The notes under the pieces: model-generated
The model's input: only the letters and a program-made list of their open reading frames with translations
The model's database searches: none
Told to the model about the DNA's origin: nothing
Part shown: in pieces, positions 1 to 10,399 of the stretch
Numbering within the stretch: position 1 is the first letter of the stretch
Layout: every line of letters begins with the position of its first letter
Program-made: the position numbers and the translations under genes
Assembly: GCA_964304625.1 (NCBI GenBank)
Contig: OZ199838.1
Location: 10,478,001-10,542,000, forward strand
Direction of reading: 5' to 3'
Origin: Kudoa neothunni
Taxonomy: Eukaryota > Cnidaria
DNA length: 64,000 nucleotides

Positions 1-532
1 TCACAACTCTCATTTAAGAAGTTTGCTCTATTTTTCAAGCGCTCAAAGTATCGTTGACTCACATCATTTATTAGTTTATTTGTTGGATGCGACGTCAAAC
101 ACGTATTATTATTTCTTTTGATCAACTGCTTTGCGAGAAGTTTACAGTTTCAGCCTTTAATGAGTTGGTTTATTTAGTTTTTACTGTGTTCATTAATGAA
201 ATAATACGCTCAACATTTGCAATAACTGGAATTTCCATCCTTAACATCTTGGTCAAGTCAATATTTAAAATCTACTTTTAACCAATCTTGATTGGAGCAC
301 ATGTTATCCAACGCTCTTTTTTGATCTCCGTTCGAAATTTCACGCATACTTTAAAATAATATATGTCAATAACTTCAGAATATGTTATTAAAAAACTAGA
401 AAACTTTAGAGCAGCATTGAAATATCAAAATACAATCACAGAATAATAAGAAAAATTGATTAAATAACAATTATCCAAGGATCGGAAAACAGCGCGTTGC
501 CGACTACCGTGATATCTATTAAAATTTCGAAT
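1..532. other. no gene recognised
   Basis: AT-rich sequence with short open stretches on both strands. None resembles a known family. About 50 codons are open on the minus strand next to the left edge and could belong to something outside the window, but nothing supports a call. Confidence 0.3.
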
Positions 533-932
533 AATTTTAATTCTCTCCATTACTAAAACAATAAAAATGATTATTATATCTAACTGTAAAACTTCTTATT
601 GATAATTATAAGCCGTAATTTTTGATTAAAATCGAGATAATTCGTCGATTATTTTTCGTTTTATTATGGGGGAAAAAAGAAGACGAATTGACAATTATAT
701 AGCAGAATAAACAGATTTAAATGAGGAAATAGACTCAAAAAATATACCAAAGTTTTTTAGCCTCAACCAACGGAAAATTCCACAGCAAGAGTTGTTGAAA
801 CATTCATCCCATAGAAATGATAAAATGATAGATCATGGATTTTAGAGAATAAATAAATCAAAGTGCTCCGTATTGTCTAGTGTAGGCCAAGATTTGGTGC
901 ATATCCCGCTATCACCTACAGTTGTAGAAAAT
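533..932 (+). repeat. interspersed repeat R1, copy A
   Basis: About 400 bp closely matches positions 7303-7700 in the same orientation, with scattered substitutions. Both copies carry a decayed reading frame beginning Met-Gly-(Glu/Lys)-Lys-Arg-Arg-Arg-Ile-Asp near the ATG at about 666 and 7436, followed by stops. This looks like the coding start of a dead mobile element of unknown family. The sequence after copy A (about 1010-1075) has a Gly-Arg-Pro-Lys-like stretch, which also occurs near 22,895 inside another element. Confidence 0.6.
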
Positions 933-1256
933 TATTTAGTGAACTTAACTCCTCTTCACAACAGTATGAAAATTCCGCTATTACCCATGAATTCAAACTT
1001 AATTTTACTACGAAAGAGGTAAAAGCTAGAGGTAGACCCAAGGCAATGAATAATTATTTTGAATTTGATAAATAGCGTATTGATATCTATGTGATATGTT
1101 TGTAAAAAATATAATCATGTTTTTTGAAACATCGCTGTGTGTTATTCGCTCTATAGCATACAAAACTAACGGAAATAAAATTAATCTTATAATCCTGGCT
1201 CACGCAGTGAAAAAACAAACAAGTAAATGTTATTAATTGTTCTCAACATAGATATA
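933..1256. other. no gene recognised
   Basis: AT-rich spacer between repeat R1 copy A and the first Tigger-like element. It may hold the decayed 3' part of the R1 element (a Gly-Arg-Pro-Lys-like stretch near 1035). Confidence 0.3.
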
Positions 1257-3229
1257 CGGTCGAGACTGGATATTGCGTGGGTTTTTGTTGGTCCCAAAAA
1301 CCCACGCAATAAAAAGTTTTTACGCAATATCCAGTTTTATGCATGCATGTCACATTGTAAAATACGATTTTCTTGTGCTTACGTTTGATGACTATTCCTA
1401 CAAAGAAACTTTATTAAAACAATGATAACATAGAGTTCAATTAAGGAAGAGTTATTAAATTTTGTCAAAAAATCTTGTGACTTTTGTATGTCGAAACCTT
1501 TCTATTGATATTTTTTAAATTCTGTCCGTTGTGGAATATAAATCAAACAATATTGATGGAGCCTCTTGAATTAAAACTTTCATTAAAATGTTAACCATAT
1601 TTTTTATTTATTTTATTAAACTTTTGACTTATTTAATAATTGGTTCGATATCATAAGATTAACCATTGTGAGCAATAAGTCCGCATGATTTTGATTCTCA
1701 CATGTTGCAGCATTATCATCGTCAAATATATTTTCGTAAACCTCAAATTCATTTAATAAGATTAATTATGTATACATAAAATATTTCTTTATGAACTGTT
1801 TCTAGCTCGGGATATCTTTCTTAAATCTTCTTGTTTTATAAACTGATTCAACTTCTTTATTACAGTTTTATATATTACCACCAAGCATTTTTGATTTTTA
1901 AAATAATTAAATATAATTTCTGGCGTAATACTTTCCTGATGTTTAATTAATGGCATGATTGAGTTTAGTAATGTTTATTTTTCGATGATAAAAGTTTCAC
2001 ATAAAACCATATGCTTGGCCAGTGTATTCCTGCCTTATTTTTAATGCATTTTATGATGCTTAAATTAAGATTTGTAGGGTATTAGTTGTTTTTTTTGATA
2101 CGAAAAAAAATCGATATTTTAAAAAAGTCAATATTTTTGGGATGAAAAAGATGTTCATCCAACAAAATTAAGACTCTCCTGTTCTCATCTATAATTCGTT
2201 GGTTCAACTTTCTAGTTATATTTATAAATATGCTACAAATCATACGTGTGTTTTTTTGAATAATATTCACGCTTGAGATGTTTAACTCAATGGAAACGTC
2301 TAGGATTTTGAAATTTACCATTTAATCAGATGGGAGTTTACCACTATTTACAAAAAAAATGACAGTAAAACATTCATTCTTTTATGGATATTTTTTCCCT
2401 TATATTCCGACTTCATCCTTTAAAACATAAGTAATGTTTTGTAACTACTCACAAAAGAACGGAAGTTTCATCAATGTTTATAAAGTCTTTAGAATTATAT
2501 GCCTTAACCAAATTAGTGTCTTCAACAGTCCATGGGTCAGTTGATGAAATTTCTGTATTCGCAGTCTCACGATGAAACATATTAAAAGCTATCCCATATT
2601 TAGACGTGGAATCTAAAAACCACCCTTAACTAGACTTTAAATTAGAAATTTCTTGTTTATTTGCAATATATAAAGCAACTTTGATAATAACACATCTCAG
2701 CAGAACATTATCATTCGACCATTGTTTAATCATACAGCTCACATCTATATTTTTAATTTTCCCGAAAAATGTGCCCTCCTTTTAGTTTCAATATCCGTAA
2801 TGTTGAATTTATCTTCGTATGAACAAATTCTATCAATTTTTACATGAACTTAAACGTGACAATGTATTAATATTCAAAATAGATTGCCACATTATTCAAC
2901 TCCAACTTAGAAATTGTCATTTTCTCACAACTGTCAATATTTTTATCGAATTATAATAATCAATGATTTCTCTTTTCTCTTTATTATTACGTTCTTAACG
3001 GGAAATAATGAAGAAAACACTTTTATTTTTAAATAGATGGGTTACTAAAACCACGCAATAACGAGACTTTCTATGTAAGTAATAAATTTTCTTATATTTT
3101 AATGTTAGCGATGTTTAGAAAATGATAAAATAATAACAGTACAAAAAAACTAGGTTTCTCTCTAAAAAGAATAACGTCGAAATTTTGGAATTACGCAATA
3201 TCCAGTCACGCAGTATCCAATCTCGACTG
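1257..3229 (-). mobile_element. decayed pogo/Tigger-like DNA transposon
   Basis: The ends are inverted: the left begins CGGTCGAGACTGGATA and the right, read inward, CAGTCGAGATTGGATA, each bordered by TA as expected for the Tc1/mariner/pogo group. Minus-strand reading frames are broken. The best piece (2082-2321) has Leu-Ile-Leu-Leu-Asp-Glu-His-Leu-Phe-His-Pro, a degraded form of the second catalytic Asp motif (LLLDNAPSHP) of Tigger/jerky DDE transposases. A perfect hairpin lies just inside the left end (1279-1311). Length about 1.97 kb. It sits just downstream of the Kunitz gene's stop codon. Confidence 0.7.
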
Positions 3230-3277
3230 TAAATTTCTTTAACCCTAATAGTTTGAATTTGAAAAAAAATAAAATCA

Positions 3278-4746
3278 TTAGTTTGATGGCTGTTCGTCAT
3301 CCTTAGTTCCTTTGAGAGAGGTATCTTCTGCGTATGTACCGTCATCTGGATCCATTTGTTGCCAACAAATAACTTTACAAGCATTAAATGATTTAAAATT
3401 ATTGCTGTTTCCATTGAGACCGCCAAACCAGAACGGACGGCATTTAAATTCATTTTCGGAACTATCGAAATACCATCGTTTAACATTTAAATTTCCATTA
3501 ATATTATCAGTTGCGCTGTATTCACCAGCTTTTGGCATATAACAAACAGGTTTTCTTTCTATAGCTTCCTTTTCTTCAGGCTTATCTATTTTATTTTAAA
3601 TATAAATTTTTAGGCTAAGTAATTTACCCCAGCCACAATAACTTTCGCAGATTTCAGCTGAAGGAAAATTATTTTTTTGGGGGTCAAAATTTCCAGGCCA
3701 GCTCTCGAAACGTGAACAGCCCTTGTTGCTATGATCATAAAAGAACCTAATTGTTGGTTTAACGTTTTCAATGTCGCTTGGTTTATTAAACTGATCAGGT
3801 TGCACTCTACTACACGCAGGAATTTTTTGTTTCATTTTGTTATCATTAGTAGCTGTATCATCATGTTCATATGCTATTGATACATTATTTAAATTATGAG
3901 AATATAAACTACGGAAACATTTTTTAATGCAATCGTTAATAGTATCGAACGCTCCTCTTATCTTTTTATTTGCCTCTTTCAATCCTGTTGCCGCATACAC
4001 ACATTGTTTTTCTTTAATTAATGCGATGGCTTTGATTTTGACTTCTTCAGTTTGAAGGTCTGGCTTCAAGTGGCAATCATGATAACTTGGAATAGCGTAC
4101 GTCTCCTTATCGGCTTGGTTGTTTAAGTTATCGCTACCGGTTGGTTTTCCATATTCCTCATCTTAGTCAAAAAATATTGTTAATTCTCAAATATTTTTGT
4201 ATAAAGCATACTATAACAGAATATTTTGCATTCTTCTTCTGAATCGTATCTATTTCTATTCCCACCGCAACCTGTGTAATCAAAATTCTCGCAAGTGGAA
4301 GTGGATGGGATCCATGACCATTTTTGATTGTTCTTTTCACTGCAATTTCCCTTCTTCTTAGCCTCATCTTGGCATCCATTAATTTTATCAGAAATAGGAT
4401 TTTCAACTATATTGAATTAGTAGATTACATCAATAATAAATTTACGATGTCTTTTGCACTCTATTTCTGTTCTGAAATTGTTAAAGTTTCCTTTCGTTCC
4501 TCTGTATTGGAAAGTTTCGCATTTAGATGTCGTGTTATTAATATACCATCTTGTGAGTTCATTGTTTATGTCTTCTCCTGCCTTAAATTCACCCACATCC
4601 TTTTCATAGGAAGGAAGTGGTAGTTCTATAATGGAATTATGTTGACTGAATGTAAGATATGTACCTGATTTTATTTTAAAATAATTGATGTTTAAAATAA
4701 TAAATGTTAATAAAAATAACATTTTTTCAGTTATCGTAAATGCCAA
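3278..4746 (-). CDS. secreted multi-Kunitz protein (five domains)
   Basis: Spliced model: complement of 3278-3585, 3628-4161, 4212-4406 and 4446-4746, giving 445 residues. The three introns (39, 50 and 42 bp) have GT..AG ends and keep the frame; the first contains CTACTAAT, a good branch-point sequence. Residues 9-25 are a hydrophobic signal peptide. Five Kunitz (BPTI) domains follow at about 40-96, 112-164, 195-247, 282-341 and 358-417, recognised from the Cys-x-x-Phe and Asn-Asn-Phe core and Cys spacing. Only the second has all six cysteines. Domains 3, 4 and 5 lack both members of the pair equivalent to BPTI Cys14-Cys38, and domain 1 keeps only the Cys30-Cys51 pair. Kunitz proteins usually block serine proteases, but losing Cys14 and the reactive loop makes that doubtful for four of the domains. 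The acidic tail lacks a membrane segment. The gene lies between two transposons. The domain calls are strong; the exact start is probable. Confidence 0.85.
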
Positions 4747-4833
4747 TCACAAATACCAATGTTTAATTGAAACAGTCAATAAATAAATAATACACCGATG
4801 TTCATTAGTACAAGTAATTAATCAATAGTATTA

Positions 4834-7301
4834 CAGTCGATGACGGGTCGTTCATAATCCCATTGGGACCCCATGAAAGTTACGAACCACACGTATTGTA
4901 CGCGTAGTTCGTAACTGTCGGTAAGTAAGTACGTTTTATTATTTAAAAATACACAAAATAGAATGGGCTAATAAGCAGTAAAATTTGTTTTTTCGAAAAT
5001 ATTCCGTAATTTTGGTATTTTTAATGTTTTTTATAATAAAAACGTGTATTTCATCTTCGATATCTGTAATATATTTGTATTTATTTGTTCCATGCTCGAT
5101 AAGGTATTTCTTAAGTTCGCCTAAGTAATACAGAGCAGTTTTAGAATTTATTATTTTTATTTCTTCATTTTCTAATTCATCAATATCCTCTTTTGTTTCA
5201 TTTCCGATGACATCCACTAGATATGCACAAATTCTTAAGGCAATCTTATGTTTTTCGGAAAGATTGTCATTTTCAATATCCACAACGTTTACTATCTTTT
5301 AATCATAAATCATTTCATTTATTTCATCCACAAATTTGGTCTCTAAGTTTTCATCGCCGTTGTGATCCAAATTTTCAGGAACAATAGAAATATTTTTGCG
5401 GTTAAATCCCGCCTTAATAAAACAATTAACAATAGTTGTTTCTGTCGCCTAATCCCAAGCATTTTTAATCAAAGAAAGGGCTTCCAAAATGTTAGGAGGT
5501 ACAGGTTCCATCTGTGCCTCGACAGAAGCAATGTAGCGTTTTATTATAAATGCTTTGTAGTGACATTTGAAAGAGTATATTATGCCCTGATCCATAGGCT
5601 GGAGAACGTCCGTAGTGTTTTTGGGGAGAAAAGTTAGTTTAATATTAGAATATTCTAATTTGACATATAATTGCAAAATATTGAACTATTCATCCAAGCT
5701 CGTCTATTGTGTTTTTATGTTAATGGTAAGTTATTCACTCCATTAAAGCATCGGGGTTTTCCATACTGACCAATCACGAGTTGTGGTAGTTTTCACCTGT
5801 CATGGAAGCACCCAGGAATGTTGTGATGCATTTTTTTAACGTTTCGTCCCTTTCACAATTCTTTCGTTCGAACTAACATAGCTGTTTCCTATCATTTTAC
5901 TATGAAAATATAAACTTTAGCCATTTATTTACCTCGTTGCGGCTGAAAGAATAAGGCAGCTTCGTCAGTGTTGAACACATTTTTTTCAATAACGTTTTTT
6001 CAAATATTTTCTAATTCTTGAAGCCAATTATCTACAACATCGCTTTCAACACTGCCAGCCTCACCATAGAACTTGACATGCTTCAAATTGAAACGTTGTT
6101 GGAAGCCGCGAAACCATCCAGAAGTTGCCTCGGCCTCTATGTTTTCTTCTTTACATGTGCTATTTCTAGCGTTTATTATTTCTATGGAAGAAAGTTCAAT
6201 ATTTTTTGACCGAGCATAGAGAGTCCAATCGTAGATTCTTTGATCTATGCCCGGATTTTTTCCTTGTTTAAGCAACGCCTACTTTTTGAAACCAGGCCAC
6301 TATCAAATGCGCTAATTATATCATCCTTTTTACTTAATATAAAATCAAGTGTAGATATAAATCATTGGTGGGCAAAGTGCGGCCCCCGGACGGGTTTATG
6401 AGGCTGAAAAATTGCTCGAGCATGTACATGTTTTCAAAATCTAGAAACACCAAGACAACATGTATCTTCCATAAAAAAATCAATAAACAACCTTTTAATG
6501 AATATTATGAATTTGTAAACTTTAATTTTACCCGATTTTATTAACTGATTTGATGCTTTACATATGCTTGCACCGTACCTATGATTATCATATGTAAATG
6601 TGAATGAGGTAAGATCTAATACGCCCTTAAAACAAAATCACATGTCATAAACTTCAGAAAAAAATAGTACACGAGATTTAATTCACAACAAAAAGAATCT
6701 AAAAATAACTAAATAGCAGAAAAACATGAGCATGCGATACTCACACATAAATTAGGTTTGACGCAGTAAGAACCATATCCATATTTCCCATTACATTCGC
6801 TGAGTTTAAAAAAATTAAATTTATTAACATATTCGAAAAGCGATAAAATCTATTATTCCGATCGAAACTTGCAATAGTATGTCGATCACAAAATTTCTAT
6901 CTTTTTTAATTATTTAGTTCCTTTTTAAATTAATTTATACACTAACATTTTCATTGTACCAAAAATGTTAGAAAAACCACCAATAGGTATTTAAGTTCTC
7001 AGAAAACACTTAATCAACAATGCGACCCTCCAAGCTTTTGTAAAGAGTTAATGTGGCCTGCAGAACCAAAAGTTGTGTCCACCACTGATATAGATGATAT
7101 ATTAAAATGTTTAATAGTCCTTGATTTTGTCTATGTTCTGGGATGACTCACATAATACTTGATTATTCTGTATTTTTCGGCAATAGTTCTAATAATTTTT
7201 TGTATTTTCTTCATTTGCAAGCTAATACAAAAAAATCTAGGCATGGGTCCATCCGAAAAGTTACGAACCACACGTAACTACAAACCCCCCGTCATCGACT
7301 C
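4834..7301 (-). mobile_element. pogo/Tigger-like DNA transposon, broken
   Basis: Inverted ends start CAGTCGATGACGGG on the left and (G)AGTCGATGACGGG on the right, with TA on both sides. A subterminal motif GTTACGAACCACACGTA occurs near both ends. On the minus strand, 6000-6275 encodes a CENP-B/Tigger helix-turn-helix region (Gly-Trp-Phe-Arg-Gly-Phe-x-x-Arg). The segment 5449-5676 encodes the DDE signature Leu-Pro-Lys-Asn-Thr-Thr-Asp-Val-Leu-Gln-Pro-Met-Asp-Gln-Gly, and 4939-5283 probably encodes the C-terminal tail. The frames are separated by stops and shifts, so the element is dead. A smaller hAT element is inserted at 6363-7087, upstream of the transposase frame. Confidence 0.85.
6363..7087. 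mobile_element. non-autonomous hAT element nested in the Tigger element
   Basis: The ends are inverted: CATTGGTGGGCAAA on the left and CAGTGGTGGACACA read inward from the right. They are flanked by near-identical 8-bp duplications, ATATAAAT at 6355-6362 and ATATAGAT at 7088-7095, the size typical of hAT elements. The inner ends carry GCGGCCC-like and GGCC-rich sequence, as does the larger hAT at 54370-58782. No transposase frame is visible in its 725 bp, so it is a deletion derivative or MITE. Confidence 0.75.
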
Positions 7302-7302
7302 T

Positions 7303-7700
7303 AATTTTAATTCTCTCCATTACTAAAACAATAAATATGATTATTCTATCTAACTCTAAAACTTCTTATTTACAATTATAGGCCGTAATTTTAGATTAAA
7401 ATCGAGATAATTCGTCGATTATTTTTTGTTTTATTATGGGCAAAAAAAGAAGACGAATTGACAATTATATTACAGAATGAACAGATTTAAATGAGGAAAT
7501 CGAACCAAAAATATACCAACATTTTTTAACGTCGTTCAACGAGAAATTCCACATCAAGAGTTATTGAAACATTCACTCCATAGAAATGATAAAATGATAG
7601 GTCATGAATTTTAGAGAATAAATAAATAAAAGTATTCCATATTGTCTAGGGTAGGCCAAGATATGGTGCATATCCCGCTGTCACCTACAGTCGTAGAAAT
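7303..7700 (+). repeat. interspersed repeat R1, copy B
   Basis: This is the second copy of the repeat at 533-932, directly abutting the right end of the Tigger-like element. The same decayed Met-Gly-Lys-Lys-Arg-Arg-Arg reading frame is present and interrupted. Confidence 0.6.
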
Positions 7701-8719
7701 AAGTTTATCAAAATTAAAGGATTTTCTCAAAAGATATAAAGTAAATAAAGCTTTAAACGAATGAGAATACTTTAAATATTATATTCTAAAGTTAATTGTA
7801 TAAAAAATTATATTTATGTTTATTTCATGGACATTGAACATGATAATAGTTCCTATGGTACGCATGCGCCAGGTTTTTAAATAAACGTCATTTCAATCGT
7901 CGAAAATTCCGGCCTCTATTTATAACTGATCTCAAAGAATTCAATAATCTACAAATTTTGTAAATAACTAAAAAAATCTAAGATTTGGCTTAAAGTGAAA
8001 GAAATTCCCAAAAACCCAAGGTTTGGACGCCCTGACTACGAGAGTTAGCGCATGCTAAAAATACTCTAATGTGTTCCATTTTGTTTCTATCAATTCTATC
8101 ATATTTTCTCGATCAAATATAGGTAAAAACCAAGTAATGATATTTTTTAGTTAATTTTATTATAAAAATGAATGTAACTGTTTTTAAAGTTAAATAATTG
8201 TGATGGTTAACTTGTTTTTCTGTTCTATAAAAATGAAAAGGGGGTTATTGTATAATGGATATATATTTCATAAAATATTTTATTGTTTGTATACTTTGTA
8301 TGATTTTAAATTGCTCATTGACCCTTTTTAGGTAATCTAATAACCGTTAGATCATAACCATTAGGTCGCCCTACTGTTCTTATTTTCGGGGAAAATTTTC
8401 AATCTATATAAAATTAAATAAAATAATTATGTATAATTATTTATCTACTGAAATTATCGTCGATTTTGCGATCACCTATCTGCTGGTCATGTTGCATATT
8501 ATATAAGTCTTAAGATAGGCCATTAGTAAGTAGCCTGGTTAAGGATGCTTCAGAAATTTCATTCTTTTCTTTCTTTTCATTTGCTTTAAGTTTAATATCT
8601 AATATTTATTTGAGAAACTTATATTTATACCACCTCTTCCTTTATTTGGCTCGTTATTTTATACCTGAATATCGTATTTCGAATTATTCTCGTTGATTTC
8701 ACCCTGTACTTAAAGTTAG
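7701..8719. other. no gene recognised
   Basis: About 1 kb of AT-rich sequence. No open frame of useful length, no recognisable protein motif and no clear terminal repeats were seen. Confidence 0.3.
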
Positions 8720-9025
8720 TCACATCATTTTAAATGAATATTTTATAACAATGTTTAACAATTTTCTAGTTATAAACGTTATTATCTCTAATATAATTTC
8801 AATTCTGTTAATGTCAAATATTGAGTTAAGGATAAATTCATTGCAAAATTCTGCGGACGTTGGGATATGTTGGTTTGTATAGACACACATTTTATAAGCG
8901 ATTTGAACAGGTTTAAATTTATCTTCGGATACCTTTTGTAATTTCGCATTGTGGCAACGTTTAGCATTATTATTAGATGGAAAATTATTCTGTATATATT
9001 CACTGACAGAAAATTTCTTTTTCAA
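8720..9025 (-). CDS. unrecognised 101-residue open frame
   Basis: The first 70 or so residues are polar and charged, with Lys and Asn runs and four cysteines. The last 30 residues are hydrophobic and look like read-through AT-rich sequence. No signal peptide or family motif is recognised. It could be a single exon of a split gene or a chance frame. It lies alone between repeats. Confidence 0.2.
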   Translation of the reverse strand: MKKKFSVSEYIQNNFPSNNNAKRCHNAKLQKVSEDKFKPVQIAYKMCVYTNQHIPTSAEFCNEFILNSIFDINRIEIILEIITFITRKLLNIVIKYSFKMM

Positions 9026-9480
9026 AATAAAATGGTAATGTTACGTATAATTGATCTTAATATTAAAATGATGAATGGGTATCTTTATCTATAAGGCCCA
9101 TTATAAAAATCATAATCACCAATGAAATATAAAAACAATTAATTTCATTGAAACAATATCGTAAAGCACTTTAGTTACAATCACTGTTGCAAACAAACCA
9201 CATGATCAAATGCTCACATATTCTTAATTAACTTATCGTATACCTCGATACTTCTCGTTGTATACAATCAATACAACAAGATTTGAAGACCACTCGTATA
9301 TATTAAGTTAAATATGAATATATTGCATAAAAATATAAAGCAATGTTTGTATGTTTGGCCAATTTATTGGTGAAGAATCAATTGGTTTATTCTTCTTTGA
9401 AGATTTATTTATTTGTTAATGGTTCATTTATGAAGTTAAACTTTTGATATGAGCGTTATTTTAATAGATATTCCTATCCA
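9026..9480. other. no gene recognised
   Basis: AT-rich spacer upstream of repeat R2; no open frames or motifs seen. Confidence 0.3.
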
Positions 9481-10313
9481 TTGCAATAGCCAGTCCGAAC
9501 TAAGCCTTCAAAAAATTGATGGTCGAGGATCCTCCACCCTAGAAAATTCTCCAAACCCTCGAAATTTCGAGGGTATAGGGATTATCCTCTATTTCGAAGA
9601 GATTAAGTCAATGTCTTAATAAGATTGCGTGATTCGTTCACAGTGGATTTTTGTAATCAATGTTAGGAGAAATTTCCCATTAAAATTCAGCAGTGCATTA
9701 TTTTTTTAATACATTATTTTATTTCTTTTGAAATATCGGCTAAATTGTAGTACTGCAATATCTATGTACGAACTTCGGGCAGTGTAGAATGCAAAATTGG
9801 AAATAAAGTCGTTTCCTACAATTTGCCCTGATAATTCATTTCTTTCTCGAAAGTTTTTCATTTTTGTTCTTATCACGAAAAATTACATTATGTAGTTAAA
9901 TTCAGACCAAAATGAATTAACCTATATAAACTGGAAATAAATCTTAAGTCGAGCACATTCGGATTCATGTGGAATCTCCGTTGTTGATAAATATATCAAA
10001 ACAATTACTATTTCTCTATAATTTTAACAAAATTGAAGTCGTTAATTTTTCACGGAATTTTTATTTCTTTGTATCTGTTAGTAATAAGTTTGTAAATGTT
10101 CAATCTTGACTTCGTATTTTAAAAACAGAACTTTCTGATGTATTCTATTCAAAATTAGAGCGAAGATGTTTCAATTTAACTATGGCGTAACTTAATGTGA
10201 TTCTTAGCATATAAATTTTTTGGGGTAATTTATTCATGATTAAAAAAATGTTACAACAATATTTGTCACAAAATTCAAAATATACGATTTTTAAGCCTTT
10301 TAAATTAAATTGA

Positions 10314-10399
10314 TGTTAAGTTCTAGATATACTTTAATCCATATGCATAGTCACGTGTTTCAGTAGTTTATAAAATGAGCGTTTATGGTGGCATTAACA
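10314..10399 (+). repeat. 5' LTR (86 bp)
   Basis: This LTR is identical to 14143-14228. It is unusually short for a Ty3-type element, where LTRs are commonly a few hundred bases. The first ATG of the gag-pol frame (10375) lies inside it. Confidence 0.95.

Noticed and set aside
87-281. 64-residue plus-strand frame at the left edge
   Set aside because: Hydrophobic AT-rich composition without family match; considered chance.
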